Assembly: GCF_014195545.1 (NCBI RefSeq)
Contig: NZ_JACIBX010000002.1
Span: 124,001-188,000 of the forward strand
Source: Limimaricola variabilis
Lineage (GTDB): Bacteria; Pseudomonadota; Alphaproteobacteria; Rhodobacterales; Rhodobacteraceae
Direction of reading: 5' to 3'
Length of the DNA: 64,000 nt
Each line of letters starts with the position of its first letter. Position 1 is the first letter of the stretch. Both the position numbers and the translations under genes were made by a program. The notes beneath the pieces are model-generated. The model was not told the origin of the DNA. It was given only the letters and a program-made list of their open reading frames with translations, and made no database searches. Below, piece by piece: positions 7,596 through 18,891 of the stretch.

Positions 7596-8809
7596 CGCTT
7601 GATCAGGCTCCACTGCGTCACCGGCATCGCGGGCTTCCAGCCGGTCAGCCGCCCGACCGGCGCGGCGCGCGCGACCGAGATCCGCACCAGCTCCCCACCA
7701 TGCGCGGCGTGCAGCGCGATCAGCGCGGCCTCGCTCTCCAGCGTCACGGCATTGGCCACCAGCCGCCCCAGCGGCCGCAGCGCCGCCCAAGCCGCCTCGA
7801 ACACCTCGGCAGAGAGCCCGCCGCCGATGAAGATCGCGTCGGGCGCGGGCAGACCGTCGAGCGCTGCGGGCGCTTCACCCTCGATCAGCCGCAGCCGCGG
7901 CGTGCCCAGCGCCAGCGCATTGGCCGCCGCCATCGCCCGGCGGTCGGCGCGCGGCTCGATGCCGATGGCGTTGGCATAGCGCGCAGCCCGCATCCATTCG
8001 ATCGCGACCGAGCCCGAGCCCGCGCCGATGTCCCACAAGAGCGCGCCGCGCATCGGCATCAGCTTGGCCAAGGTCGCCGCGCGCAGCTCGCGCTTGGTCA
8101 TCGTGCCGTCGGAAACGAAGAGACAGTCGTCGAGACCCGGCACGCGCGGGATCAGCGCGGCATCGGGGGCGGCTACGCAATCCACCGCAAGCGTGTTGAA
8201 GGGCGGCACCTCATGGTCCCAGCTCTCGGCAAGCCCGTCGAAACGCGCCTCGTCCTCGCCCCCCATATTGGCCAGCACGGTCATCGGGCTCTGGCCAAAG
8301 CCGCGCTCGGTCAGGAAGCGGGCGATCTGGCCCGGCGTCTCCGACCCGGTCGTCAGGATCAGCAGCCGCGCCTGCGGCTGGATGAAGGCGATCATCTGCT
8401 CGACGGGGCGACCATGCACGGTCAGCGTCTCGACATCCGCCATGCTCCAGCCCATGCGCGCCGAAGCGAGCTGAAACGCCGAGAGCTGCGGGTGGTAGAC
8501 GATCTCGGAGGCCGGGATGGACCGCCCGATCCGGGCGCCGACCGAGAACCACAGCGGATCGCCCGTGGCCAGCACCACGACGCGGCGACCCTTGAAGGAT
8601 TTCAACCGGTCGATCAGCGCGTCGAAGGGGCTCGGCCAGGCGACACGCTCGGCGCCAACCGCCCCCGCCAACTCGTGATGCCGGTCGCCGCCGATGATGA
8701 TCTCGGCCGCCTCGACCACGGCACGGGTGGCGGGCATCAGCCCGTCCATGCCGTCTTCGCCGATTCCGACGACGTGGAGCCAGGGCTCTTGGGTTGCGAC
8801 CGCGTTCAT
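7592..8809 (-). CDS. cobL: Precorrin-6Y C5,15-methyltransferase (decarboxylating)
   Basis: A bifunctional enzyme that methylates C5 and C15 and decarboxylates the acetate side chain of precorrin-6Y. The 405 residues comprise a CbiE-type methylase (WLHVVGIGEDGMDGL, VVVLATGDPLWFSVGARI) followed from about 235 by a CbiT-type Rossmann methyltransferase (LWDIGAGSGSVAIEWMRAA). The full length is that of fused CobL. The start at 8809 overlaps the cobH stop (ATGA). Fused CobL is typical of the aerobic (cobalt-late) pathway. Confidence 0.93.
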   Translation of the reverse strand: MNAVATQEPWLHVVGIGEDGMDGLMPATRAVVEAAEIIIGGDRHHELAGAVGAERVAWPSPFDALIDRLKSFKGRRVVVLATGDPLWFSVGARIGRSIPASEIVYHPQLSAFQLASARMGWSMADVETLTVHGRPVEQMIAFIQPQARLLILTTGSETPGQIARFLTERGFGQSPMTVLANMGGEDEARFDGLAESWDHEVPPFNTLAVDCVAAPDAALIPRVPGLDDCLFVSDGTMTKRELRAATLAKLMPMRGALLWDIGAGSGSVAIEWMRAARYANAIGIEPRADRRAMAAANALALGTPRLRLIEGEAPAALDGLPAPDAIFIGGGLSAEVFEAAWAALRPLGRLVANAVTLESEAALIALHAAHGGELVRISVARAAPVGRLTGWKPAMPVTQWSLIKR

Positions 8810-9441
8810 CCCCGTTCCTCCGATATGCCGTTGGCCAGCGCGTTCACCGCCGCCGAGGCCATGGCCGAGCCGCCCTTGCGGCCCCTGAGCGCCACGAAAT
8901 CGCAGCCGCGCGGGTCGACCGCAAGCTCGGCCTTGGATTCCGCCGCACCGACGAAGCCCACCGGAAAGCCGAGGATCAACGCCGGCTTCGGCCAGCCGGC
9001 ATCGAGCCGCTCCAGAAGGTGGAAGAGCGCAGTCGGCGCGTTTCCGACCGCCACCACCGCCCCTTCGATCCGCTCCTGCCACAGATCGACGGCGGCGGCC
9101 GAGCGGGTGGTGCCGAGCGCCTGCGCCATCCCCGGCACCGCCGGATCGTTGAGCGTCACGACCACCTCGGTATCCGGCAGGTGCCGCCGGATGATCCCCG
9201 CCGCCACCATCTCGCAATCGCACAGGATCGGCGCGCCCGCGGCCAGCGCCGCGCGCCCCGCCGCCATGGCATCCGGGGAAAAGGCCAGACGGTCGGCGAT
9301 CTCAACCATGCCGCAGGCGTGGATCAGCCGGATCACCATCGGCTGCAGTTCCTCGGGGAAGCGATCCAGCCGCGCCTCGGCGCGCACCGTGGCGAAGCTC
9401 TGGGCATAGATCCTTGCCGGGTCGGTCTCGTAGGGGCGCAT
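8806..9441 (-). CDS. cobH: Precorrin-8X methylmutase
   Basis: It moves the methyl group from C11 to C12 to yield hydrogenobyrinic acid. The 211-residue protein has IYAQSFATVRAEARL, the active-site His region LIHACGMVEIAD near residue 42, PILCDCEMVAAGI and GFPVGFVGAAESK, all typical CobH/CbiC signatures. It lies between cbiX (61-base gap) and cobL (ATGA overlap). Confidence 0.95.
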   Translation of the reverse strand: MRPYETDPARIYAQSFATVRAEARLDRFPEELQPMVIRLIHACGMVEIADRLAFSPDAMAAGRAALAAGAPILCDCEMVAAGIIRRHLPDTEVVVTLNDPAVPGMAQALGTTRSAAAVDLWQERIEGAVVAVGNAPTALFHLLERLDAGWPKPALILGFPVGFVGAAESKAELAVDPRGCDFVALRGRKGGSAMASAAVNALANGISEERG

Positions 9442-9502
9442 CAGGCCCTCCTTTCCGCCCGGCGCGAACCGGCGGATCTGCGCAACTGAGGAATGGCGAG
9501 GC

Positions 9503-10672
9503 TCACTTGCGCGATTTCAGCACGCTGAGCGGGCCAAGCGGGTGGTCGGCCTGGGGATAGGGCGCGTGGGGATGATCGTGGTCGTGGTCATGCCCGTGGT
9601 GATGATGGTGATGCCCGTGCCCGTGCCCGTGATCATGGCTGTGTCCGTGATCGTGGTCATGGTCATGGTCATGATCGTGCGGCAGCCCGTGCGCATGGGC
9701 ATGGGCGTGGCGCGCTTCGGCATCAAGCCGGCACATGCCGGTGCAGAAATCGGCGCAGAGCGCGCAATCCGCCACGTTGGAGCCCGGCGCGTTCGCCCCC
9801 TGCCCCTCGACATGGTGGTGATGGCTTTCCTGCACCGCGCCGACCTCGGCCTCGAAGCCCAGAACCTGGGTGCGGTACTTGCACATGCCGCAGGTCGGCG
9901 GCACGGCCTCTCCCGCGAGTTCGGTCACCCGCTCGGCGAAGGTGGCCAGCACCTCCTGATGATCGCCCAAATAGGGCGCCTTGACGAAGTCCAGCTCGGG
10001 ATGCGCCTCGCCCACCTGGTCGGTGAAGCCGTAGATGCGGTCGATCAGGATGCCGGAGAACAGGAAATAGGGGAACACCACCACGCGGCGGTAGCCGAGC
10101 CGCGCCACGTGCTCGAGGCAGGGCTCGACCAGCGGGAAGGTGACGCCGGAATAGCCGGTCTCGCACCAGCCGAAGCCCATCCCCTCCCATAGGAGCCGCG
10201 CCACCTTGGCGACGTTGCCGTTGGCGTCGGGGTCGGAGGCGCCGCGCCCGATCACCACGAGGCAGGTCTCGTGCATCGGCACGTCGGAGGGGTTGGCGTC
10301 GAGCGCGCTCCGGATCCGGTCGGCGGCGGCGGCGATCATGCGCGGATCGACCCCCAGCTCGCGGCCATAGATGATCTCGATGCCGTGCTTGGCGGCATAG
10401 GTGTTGAGCACGGTCGGAATGTCGTTCTTGGCATGCATCGCCGCGAACAGCATGCCCGGCACCGCGAGGATGCGGGTGCAGCCCTGTTCGCGCAGCCGGT
10501 CGAGCCCGTCGCGGATCACCGGGTTGGCGAATTCGAGATAGCCGTATTCGACCGGCCAGTCCGGCGGCAGCAGCGCGGGCAGCTTCTCGGCCAGCACCGC
10601 GAATTCGTCCACCGCCGACTGGCTGCGCGAGCCATGGCCGCAGATCATCACGCCGGTCTTGGGGGCGTTCAT
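9503..10672 (-). CDS. cbiX: CbiX-type sirohydrochlorin/precorrin chelatase-like protein with Cys clusters and His-rich tail
   Basis: A 389-residue protein with two CbiX-like chelatase domains (MICGHGSRSQSAVDEF near residue 8; a second alpha/beta unit around 130-250). A CGMCKYRTQ motif follows at about 273, resembling the metal-cluster motif of long CbiX proteins, then a CALCADFCTGMC cluster near 310. The last 65 residues are dominated by alternating His-Asp and His-Gly runs. The tail suggests metal storage or delivery. The ATG overlaps the upstream small gene (ATGA). Whether it inserts cobalt or acts otherwise in an aerobic-type operon cannot be settled from sequence. Confidence 0.85.
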   Translation of the reverse strand: MNAPKTGVMICGHGSRSQSAVDEFAVLAEKLPALLPPDWPVEYGYLEFANPVIRDGLDRLREQGCTRILAVPGMLFAAMHAKNDIPTVLNTYAAKHGIEIIYGRELGVDPRMIAAAADRIRSALDANPSDVPMHETCLVVIGRGASDPDANGNVAKVARLLWEGMGFGWCETGYSGVTFPLVEPCLEHVARLGYRRVVVFPYFLFSGILIDRIYGFTDQVGEAHPELDFVKAPYLGDHQEVLATFAERVTELAGEAVPPTCGMCKYRTQVLGFEAEVGAVQESHHHHVEGQGANAPGSNVADCALCADFCTGMCRLDAEARHAHAHAHGLPHDHDHDHDHDHGHSHDHGHGHGHHHHHHGHDHDHDHPHAPYPQADHPLGPLSVLKSRK

Positions 10673-10887
10673 GCCTTGGCCTCGTCACCCTTCTCGTCGG
10701 TGCCCTCGGCCTTCTCCTCGGAGCGCCCGCCCTTCAACGCGCCCCACAGCCCGAGCGCGATGGCCAGCCCGATCGCCGCCCCGGCGACCCAGTGGTCGTG
10801 CCCGGCAAGGTCGGTCATGTGGCCCGGATGGGCCGCGGCCATCCCCGGCATGATGAGCGGGATCGTCGGCAGGAGGATGTGGCGCAT
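10669..10887 (-). CDS. Small DUF6732-like membrane protein, first gene of cob operon
   Basis: A 72-residue protein with a hydrophobic N-terminus (signal-like), a short HPGHMTDLAGHDHW segment rich in potential metal-binding His, one membrane helix (VAGAAIGLAIALGLWGAL) and a charged tail of Glu/Lys/Asp. I place it in the DUF6732-type family from memory of similar Rhodobacteraceae proteins, without a search. Start 10887 was chosen over the longer frame to 11034, which would translate the leader. The His motif and its coupling (ATGA) to cbiX suggest a link to cobalt handling; that is inference. Confidence 0.7.
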   Translation of the reverse strand: MRHILLPTIPLIMPGMAAAHPGHMTDLAGHDHWVAGAAIGLAIALGLWGALKGGRSEEKAEGTDEKGDEAKA

Positions 10888-11070
10888 CGCGGACCTCTCG
10901 ATCTGGCAATGGCCGGCGCCCGCCGCGTGCATCGCGACGGGTCGAGGACGACGTGGCGCTCCGGTCCCCTGTCTGGGTCGACCCCCGCACCACCGACCGT
11001 TCCGGCCACTTTGGGCTTCGTCAGCCCCCTCCATAGCCGTGGCCGCGCCGGGGCGAAACCCCTCGATGCG
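10888..11070 (-). promoter_or_regulatory. Roughly 180-bp leader of the cob operon
   Basis: This gap precedes the first cob-operon gene and is the place where a cobalamin riboswitch or promoter is expected. On the minus strand it is rich in short self-complementary segments such as GTCGTCCTCGAC and GGGTCGACCC. I could not find a convincing B12 box or the conserved CCGCAACTG segment, so I do not call a riboswitch. A covariance search (Rfam RF00174) of the minus strand would decide. Confidence 0.35.
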
Positions 11071-11595
11071 TCACTTCATGACGAGCGGGCGACTTGGCGT
11101 CGACACCACCACGGCCGGTCGGGCCAGCGCGGTAAGCTCGATCTCGGGGAAATGCTCCCAGGCGAGGGGCGCCTTCCAGGGCGCGAACTTGCCGCCGCCG
11201 CTGCGGGTCACGAAGCCGCCGCCGCCGGTCTCGAGATGGAAGCTCATCCCGTGCACGCCGCTGACGACATAGGTGTCCTCGGCCATCGACAGCCGTCCGG
11301 CATGGCCGTTGACGCAGATCGCCTGCCCACCCTGGCAGGGGATGAGGCGCCATGTCGCCATGTCGCCCTGCGGGTCGGGGGCGATGACCGACATCGGGCC
11401 CTTCTCGAAGGGCCGCTCGGCATATTCCGGCTCGAAGGGCTGGGGTTCGGGCAGCACCTGCACCGCCGCCACGGGCGGTGCCATCGGCGGCAGCGCCGCC
11501 GATTCGAGCAACGGCATCACAAGCGGCTCGACCTCGCCGCAACCCGCCAGAAACAAGGCCAGCGCAGCGGCCCCCGTCTTCACACCCAGTCGCAT
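11071..11595 (-). CDS. Putative lipoprotein of unknown function
   Basis: The 174-residue protein begins with a lipoprotein signal peptide ending in the lipobox LAGC (Cys19), so it should be lipidated and membrane-anchored. A Pro-rich linker follows to about residue 60. The rest (TWRLIPCQGGQAICVNGHAG with two Cys, then YVVSGVHGMSFHLETGGGGF) looks like a small beta-rich domain. I do not recognise the family. It is transcribed in the same direction as mutL and the cob operon. Confidence 0.7.
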   Translation of the reverse strand: MRLGVKTGAAALALFLAGCGEVEPLVMPLLESAALPPMAPPVAAVQVLPEPQPFEPEYAERPFEKGPMSVIAPDPQGDMATWRLIPCQGGQAICVNGHAGRLSMAEDTYVVSGVHGMSFHLETGGGGFVTRSGGGKFAPWKAPLAWEHFPEIELTALARPAVVVSTPSRPLVMK

Positions 11596-11657
11596 CCTTT
11601 GGCTCCTCGTTCCCTGGCCACCACTTCACATAGACGTGAGGTAATCCCCGGCAAGCG

Positions 11658-13595
<1,938 letters not shown>

Positions 13596-13637
13596 GGCGC
13601 GAGCCTAGCACGGTCCCGCGCCGCCGCGCGAGGGGCG

Positions 13638-15002
13638 TTACTCCGCAGGCAGCAGCACCCGTGGCAACACCACCTCAGGCCCGGCCGCCGCGTCCTGCGC
13701 CAACCCCTCGGGCCGGCCCACCACCACGAAATGCAGCCGGTCGGGCTCGACCCGCTCTGCCGCCACCCGGTTGATCTCCTCGAGCGTCACCGCCTCGATC
13801 AGCGCGTTGCGCTCGGTGACGTATTCGGGCGGCAGCCCGGTCACCTGCATGCCGACGAGGATGTCGGCGATCGGCCCGTTGCCGTCGAAGCGCAGCGGGT
13901 ACTCCCCGGTGAGGAAGGTCTTGGCGGCGTCGAGTTCCTCCTGAGTGACACCGTCGCGGGCGATGCGGTCCCATTCGGCGCGGATCACCTCGATCGCCTC
14001 TCCCACCCGGTCATTGGCCGAGGCCAGAGAGCCGACCCAGAACTCGGCATTCTCCAGCGGCACCAGATCGGTGCCGACGCCGTAGGTCAGGCCGCGCTTC
14101 TCGCGCACCTCGGTCATCAGCCGGCTCTCGAAGCCGCCCCCGCCGAGAATGTGGTTGAGCACGTAGGCGGCGAAGAAATCCTCGTCATCACGCTTGAGCC
14201 CCGGCTGGCCGAACATCGCCACCGATTGCGGCGAGGGGTAGTCGATCACCTCGATGCCGCCCTCGAGACCGAAATCGACATGTCCCGGCAGTTCGGGCCC
14301 GCTTTCCGGCAGATCGCCTAGCAATTCGTCGAGCAGCTGGCCCAGCTCCTCGGGAGTGATGTCGCCCACCGCGCCGACATGCACGCCGTCGCGGGTCAGC
14401 GCCGCCTGATGCGCCGCGACGAGATCCTCGCGGGTCAGCGCCGCCACGCTCTCGGGCGTGCCATTGTCCGGCCGGCCATAGGGGTGGTCGCCGAAGGCGG
14501 CCTCGTAGAAGGCGCGACCGGCGATGCGGCGCGGGTTCTGCGCCTCCTGCGCGAGGATCGACAGCACCTGCCCGCGCACCCGCTCGGTCGCCACCGGGTC
14601 GAATCGCGGCTCGACCAGCGCGGCGCGCAGCAGGTCGACCGCCGCCTCGCGGTTCTCGGTCAGCATCCGCGCCGAGACCGACAGCGTGTCGGCCCCGACA
14701 TCGAAGGAAAAGCTCGCGGCCAGATCCTCGCGCGCGGCCTGGAAGGCCCGGGCGTCCATCTCGCCCGCCCCCTCCTCCAGAAGACCGGTCATCAGGTTGA
14801 CGGCACCGAGCCTGTCGGGGTCGTCGAGCCCGGTGCCACCCTCGAAGCGGATCTCCAGCGCGGTGAAAGGGATCGAGTGATCCTCCACCAGCCAGGCATC
14901 GATGCCGCCAGGCGAGGTGACCTCCTGGATCTCGATCTCCGCCCGCACGAGACCGGCGGTGCCGAGCGTCAGGGCAATGGCGAGGCTGAATGCGCGGATC
15001 AT
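13638..15002 (-). CDS. M16 family peptidase-like protein lacking the zinc motif
   Basis: A 454-residue secreted or periplasmic protein with an N-terminal signal peptide (hydrophobic to about residue 20). It has the M16 fold but no HxxEH: the corresponding segment reads RLGAVNLMTGLLEEGAGEMD. The second half keeps GGGGFESRLMTEVREKRGLTYG, typical of the substrate-binding M16_C domain. The start at 15002 overlaps the stop of the catalytic partner (ATGA). By analogy with processing-peptidase pairs, it probably forms a heterodimer with that partner. Confidence 0.88.
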   Translation of the reverse strand: MIRAFSLAIALTLGTAGLVRAEIEIQEVTSPGGIDAWLVEDHSIPFTALEIRFEGGTGLDDPDRLGAVNLMTGLLEEGAGEMDARAFQAAREDLAASFSFDVGADTLSVSARMLTENREAAVDLLRAALVEPRFDPVATERVRGQVLSILAQEAQNPRRIAGRAFYEAAFGDHPYGRPDNGTPESVAALTREDLVAAHQAALTRDGVHVGAVGDITPEELGQLLDELLGDLPESGPELPGHVDFGLEGGIEVIDYPSPQSVAMFGQPGLKRDDEDFFAAYVLNHILGGGGFESRLMTEVREKRGLTYGVGTDLVPLENAEFWVGSLASANDRVGEAIEVIRAEWDRIARDGVTQEELDAAKTFLTGEYPLRFDGNGPIADILVGMQVTGLPPEYVTERNALIEAVTLEEINRVAAERVEPDRLHFVVVGRPEGLAQDAAAGPEVVLPRVLLPAE

Positions 15003-16354
15003 CGGGACGCCTCCTCTTCGGGGGTGACGGTCATGGTGACGCTGCGGTCGGGGTCGAACAGGGCGCGACCGGCCTCGACCACCTCCTCGGCGGTCACCGA
15101 TTGCAGCAGTTCGGGCCATTCGGCGACATCCTCCACCGTCAGGCCCTGGCTCAGCGCAGCGCCGTAGCGGCGCGCCAGCCCCTCGACCGAATCGCGGGCA
15201 TAGATTTCGGCGGCGCGCAGCCGGGTGCGGACCCGGTCCATCTGCTCCTCGGTCGGACCGGCCTCGAGGAAGGCCGCCAGCGCCGCGTCGAGCGCCTCCT
15301 CGGCCTCGTCGAGGCCCGTTCCGGGCTTTGGCAGAACCGACAGGGTGAAGGTCGTGTCGTCGAGCGACATGCCGTCATAGCCCGCGCCCGCGTTCAGCGC
15401 GATCTCGCGCTCGAACACCAACTCCTCGGCCAGCACCGAGGTGAAGGAGGAGCCGCCGAGGATCTCGGCCAGCACGGTGAGGGCCGCTGCCTCGCGCTGG
15501 TCGCCCGAATCGCGCTCGGGCGCGAGATAGCCGCGCAGCAGATAGGGCTGAGAGACGCGCGGATCCTCGTAGGAGAGCCGGCGCGCCGCACGCTGCGGCG
15601 GCTCCTGCGGGCGGGCGCGTTCGGGCAGGCCTTCCTCGGCGGGCATTGCGCCGTAATGCTCCTCGGCCAGCGCCAGCACCGCCGCGGGCTCCACGTCACC
15701 GGCCACCACGAGGGTGGCGTTGCCGGGCGCGTAATAGGCGTCGTAGACGGCGCGCACCTCGTCATGCCCCAGCTCTTCGATCTCGTGCATCCAGCCGATC
15801 ACCGGCGCACCGTAGGGATGGTTGAGATACTGGGCCGCGTTCATCTGCTCGCGCGCCAGCGCGCCCGGATTGCTCTCGGTGCGCTGGTTGCGCTCCTCGA
15901 CGATCACCTGCCGCTCGGTCTCGATATCGGCATCGGTGAGCCGCAGATCGTTCATCCGCTCGGCTTCCATCGCCATCATCAGCGGCAGCCGGTCGGCGGC
16001 GACGCGTTGGAAATAGGCGGTGTAGTCGGTCGAGGTGAAGGCGTTGTCGGAGCCGCCATTCGCGGCCACCGTCGCCGAGAACTCGCCAGCGGCGAGATCG
16101 TCGGTCGCCTTGAACAGGAGGTGTTCGAGGAAATGCGCGGCGCCCGTGGCGCCTTGCGGCTCGTCGGCCGAGCCGACCCGGTACCACAGCATCTGGGTGA
16201 CGACCGGGGCGCGATGATCCTCGATCACCACCAGCTCGAGCCCGTTATCGAGGGTGTAGGTCGTCACCGCGTCATCCGCCGCGGGGGCGGCCTCCTGGGC
16301 CACCGCGGGCAACGCCAGGATGAGGGGGGCGGCCAGGGCCAGTCTGCGCAGCAT
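14999..16354 (-). CDS. M16 family zinc peptidase, catalytic partner
   Basis: A 451-residue protein with a signal peptide (cleavage after AVAQ, near residue 20). It has an intact zinc motif HFLEH around residue 73 and the downstream Glu region of M16A peptidases (QVIVEERNQRTESNPGALA). It is probably periplasmic. The downstream ATGA-coupled homologue lacks the zinc site, so the pair should work as an active/inactive heterodimer. The short lipoprotein gene at 16440 lies 85 bases upstream. Confidence 0.92.
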   Translation of the reverse strand: MLRRLALAAPLILALPAVAQEAAPAADDAVTTYTLDNGLELVVIEDHRAPVVTQMLWYRVGSADEPQGATGAAHFLEHLLFKATDDLAAGEFSATVAANGGSDNAFTSTDYTAYFQRVAADRLPLMMAMEAERMNDLRLTDADIETERQVIVEERNQRTESNPGALAREQMNAAQYLNHPYGAPVIGWMHEIEELGHDEVRAVYDAYYAPGNATLVVAGDVEPAAVLALAEEHYGAMPAEEGLPERARPQEPPQRAARRLSYEDPRVSQPYLLRGYLAPERDSGDQREAAALTVLAEILGGSSFTSVLAEELVFEREIALNAGAGYDGMSLDDTTFTLSVLPKPGTGLDEAEEALDAALAAFLEAGPTEEQMDRVRTRLRAAEIYARDSVEGLARRYGAALSQGLTVEDVAEWPELLQSVTAEEVVEAGRALFDPDRSVTMTVTPEEEASR

Positions 16355-16439
16355 GAAGTGCCTCCTTCGCTGCGCACAACCTACGGCACAGCCCGGGCAC
16401 CGCAAGCGTCGCCACGGCTTCGTGAGCCGGCGCGAGCGG

Positions 16440-16679
16440 TCAGAAGGGCGGCCGTAGCGCGGTCTGAGGCGTGCCGGTGCGCAGGGCGATCTCGGCGGGC
16501 GCCGGGTCGGCGCGGTTGGCCGTGCCGGGCGCCGGCGGCGGCAGGTCGAGCCGGGCCGGGATCTCAAGCGGGCGCTGCGGCACCACGGTGGTCGGATCCG
16601 GGCCCGCCGGGCCGTCGCCGCCCTTGCCGCAGGCCGCGAGTGTCAGCGCGGTCAGCCCCGCGGCCAATGCCAGTCGCAT
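16440..16679 (-). CDS. Small lipoprotein resembling DUF3035/BamF
   Basis: The 79-residue protein has a clear lipoprotein signal (LTALTLAAC, Cys18) followed by a Pro-rich, low-complexity tail with VVPQRPLEIPARLDLPPPAPG. That pattern and the position beside lspA and M16 peptidases recall the alphaproteobacterial DUF3035 proteins, described as Bam-complex lipoproteins (BamF). It is shorter than usual, so the assignment is tentative. The start at 16679 is set by the signal peptide. Confidence 0.65.
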   Translation of the reverse strand: MRLALAAGLTALTLAACGKGGDGPAGPDPTTVVPQRPLEIPARLDLPPPAPGTANRADPAPAEIALRTGTPQTALRPPF

Positions 16680-16735
16680 AAGTCGTCCCCGTCGATCTCG
16701 TCCGTTGTCCTGCCTAGCCCAGCTCGCGCGCCGGG

Positions 16736-17263
16736 TCACGGGCTCTTTGTGCCGCGTTTGCGCCGACCGCCCCGCCCGGCCTGCGGGCCGGGGCTCTGAC
16801 CGTCGGAGCGCTTGTCGCCGCCGAACAGCACCAGCCCCACCGCACCGGCGAAGATCGCGATGTCGGCGACGTTGAAGGCATAGGGGTTCTCGATGCCGCA
16901 GCAGCTGACATTGAGGAAATCCGCCACCGCGCCATAGAGCACCCGGTCGACCACATTGCCCAGCGCGCCGCCGACCAGAAGCCCGGCCGAGATCCGCATC
17001 ATCCGGCCGCCGCCCTCGCGGGCGATCCAGACCAGCACCGCGGCCGAGATCAGCAGCGCCAGTCCGACCAGGATCCAGCGCATGTCGAACCCGGCGAAGA
17101 GCCCGAAATTGACGCCGCGATTCCACGCCATGCGGAAATCGAGAATGCCGGGAATCACGGTTATCTGCAGCCGCTCCATCAGCCCGAGCGCGTGCACCAC
17201 CAGGTATTTCACCGCCTGATCGACGAGAAATACCCAGAAGCCTGTCCACAGCGTCAATCGCAT
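16736..17263 (-). CDS. lspA: Signal peptidase II (prolipoprotein signal peptidase)
   Basis: An inner-membrane aspartic protease that removes signal peptides from diacylated prolipoproteins. The 175-residue protein has four hydrophobic segments and the conserved motifs [13 protein letters not shown] and FNVADIAIF, carrying the two catalytic Asp residues, with [10 protein letters not shown] in the expected N-terminal loop. The last 30 residues are basic and disordered. Several predicted lipoproteins nearby (11071, 16440, 47836) would be substrates. It begins ten bases after the purH stop, so it is probably co-transcribed. Confidence 0.94.
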   Translation of the reverse strand: MRLTLWTGFWVFLVDQAVKYLVVHALGLMERLQITVIPGILDFRMAWNRGVNFGLFAGFDMRWILVGLALLISAAVLVWIAREGGGRMMRISAGLLVGGALGNVVDRVLYGAVADFLNVSCCGIENPYAFNVADIAIFAGAVGLVLFGGDKRSDGQSPGPQAGRGGRRKRGTKSP

Positions 17264-17273
17264 CCTGCCCGCC

Positions 17274-18860
17274 TCAGTGCCGGAAATGCCGCATGCCGGT
17301 CAGCACCATCGCCAGACCCGCCTCGTCGGCCGCCGCGATCACCTCGTTGTCGCGCATCGAGCCGCCCGGCTGGATGACGGCGGTGACGCCGGCGCCGGCA
17401 GCCTCCATCAGCCCGTCGGCAAAGGGGAAGAACGCGTCGGAGGCCACCACCGAACCCTTGGCCGGGCTTTCGGAGAGGCCCAGCGCCTCGCCCATGCGGC
17501 CCGCCTTGGCCGCCGCGATCAGCGCGCTGTCGAGACGGCTCATCTGGCCGGCGCCGACGCCGACGGTCTGGCCGCCCTTGGCATAGACGATCGCGTTCGA
17601 CTTCACGTGGCGCGCCACGGTCCAGGCGAACATCAGGTCGTCGAGTTCCTGCGCCGAGGGGGCGCGCTTGGTCACCACCTTGAGGTCGTCGCGCGACACG
17701 AAGCCCGAATCATGGTCCTGCACCAGCAGGCCGCCCGCCACCTGCCGGTAGGCGAGGCGGGGCGCGCGCGGATCGGGCAGCGCGTCGGTGACGAGCAGCC
17801 GCAGGTTCTTCTTGGCGGCAAAGACCGCGCGGGCGTCCTCATCGGCGCCGGGCGCGATCACCACCTCGGTGAAGATCTTGGCGATCTCTTCCGCGGTCGC
17901 CCCATCGAGCGGGCGGTTCAGCGCGACGATGCCGCCGAAGGCCGAGGTGCGGTCGCAATCGAAGGCCCGCGCATAGGCTTCCTTGAGCGAGCCGCCGGTG
18001 GCCACGCCGCAGGGGTTGGCATGCTTGATGATCGCGCAGGCAGGCGCGTCGCCGCCGAACTCGGCCACCAGCTCATAGGCCGCGTCGGTGTCGTTGATGT
18101 TGTTGTAGCTCAGCTCCTTGCCCTGGATCTGGGTCGCGGTGGCGACGCCGGGGCGCATCGAGCCGTCGGTGTAGAACGCCGCCTGCTGGTGCGGGTTCTC
18201 GCCGTAGCGCAGGGTCTGGGCAAGCGTGCCGGCGAATGCGCGGCGGCGCGGCGCGGTCTCGCCGATGGCGGAGGCCATCCAGGTCGAGACGGCGGCGTCA
18301 TAGGCGGCGGTGCGGGCATAGGCGGTCTGGGCGAGCCGCTTGCGGAACGGCAGATCGGTCTGGCCGTCATGGGCGTCGAGCTCGGCGAGCAGCGCCTCGT
18401 AATCCTCGACATCGGTGACCACGCAGACATCGGCGTGGTTCTTGGCGGCGGCGCGGATCATCGCCGGGCCGCCGATATCGATGTTCTCGATGCAGTCGGC
18501 GTAGTCGCCGCCCTTCGCGACCGTCTCCTCGAAGGGGTAGAGATTGACCACCAGCAGGTCGATCGCCGGGATGCCGTGCTCCTGCATGGCCGCGACATGG
18601 CCCTCGTCCGAGCGCACCGCCAACAGGCCACCATGGACCTTGGGGTGCAACGTCTTGACCCGTCCATCCATCATCTCGGGGAAGCCGGTGACCTCGGCCA
18701 CGTCCCGAACCGGCAGGCCCGCCTCGCGCAGCGCCTTGGCGGAGCCGCCGGTGGAGAGCAGCTCGACGCCGCGGGCATCGAGCGCGCGGGCGAGGTCGAT
18801 CAAGCCGGTCTTGTCGGAGACGGAGAGCAGCGCGCGGCGCAGCGGGGCAAGCGAGGTCAT
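17274..18860 (-). CDS. purH: Bifunctional AICAR transformylase / IMP cyclohydrolase
   Basis: It catalyses the last two steps of IMP synthesis. The 528 residues start with the MGS-like cyclohydrolase domain ([29 protein letters not shown]) and continue with the AICAR transformylase domain ([48 protein letters not shown]). Length is typical. I chose the start at 18860, where [19 protein letters not shown] begins; the longer frame reaching 19091 overlaps the heparinase gene. Confidence 0.97.
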   Translation of the reverse strand: MTSLAPLRRALLSVSDKTGLIDLARALDARGVELLSTGGSAKALREAGLPVRDVAEVTGFPEMMDGRVKTLHPKVHGGLLAVRSDEGHVAAMQEHGIPAIDLLVVNLYPFEETVAKGGDYADCIENIDIGGPAMIRAAAKNHADVCVVTDVEDYEALLAELDAHDGQTDLPFRKRLAQTAYARTAAYDAAVSTWMASAIGETAPRRRAFAGTLAQTLRYGENPHQQAAFYTDGSMRPGVATATQIQGKELSYNNINDTDAAYELVAEFGGDAPACAIIKHANPCGVATGGSLKEAYARAFDCDRTSAFGGIVALNRPLDGATAEEIAKIFTEVVIAPGADEDARAVFAAKKNLRLLVTDALPDPRAPRLAYRQVAGGLLVQDHDSGFVSRDDLKVVTKRAPSAQELDDLMFAWTVARHVKSNAIVYAKGGQTVGVGAGQMSRLDSALIAAAKAGRMGEALGLSESPAKGSVVASDAFFPFADGLMEAAGAGVTAVIQPGGSMRDNEVIAAADEAGLAMVLTGMRHFRH

Positions 18861-18891
18861 GGGTCGTCCTTCCTGGTCTGGTCCGCGCGAC

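Noticed and set aside
9510-9720. Short alternating repeats resembling a satellite or CRISPR-like array
   Set aside because: They are GTG/CAT codon runs encoding the His-rich C-terminus of the CbiX protein, with no spacers.
10888-11034. Extended start of the DUF6732-like gene at 11034
   Set aside because: The added residues are low-complexity and would place the signal-like N-terminus internally.
10888-11070. Cobalamin riboswitch upstream of the cob operon
   Set aside because: Neither a B12 box nor the conserved CCGCAACTG segment is recognisable on the minus strand; I annotate only a leader.
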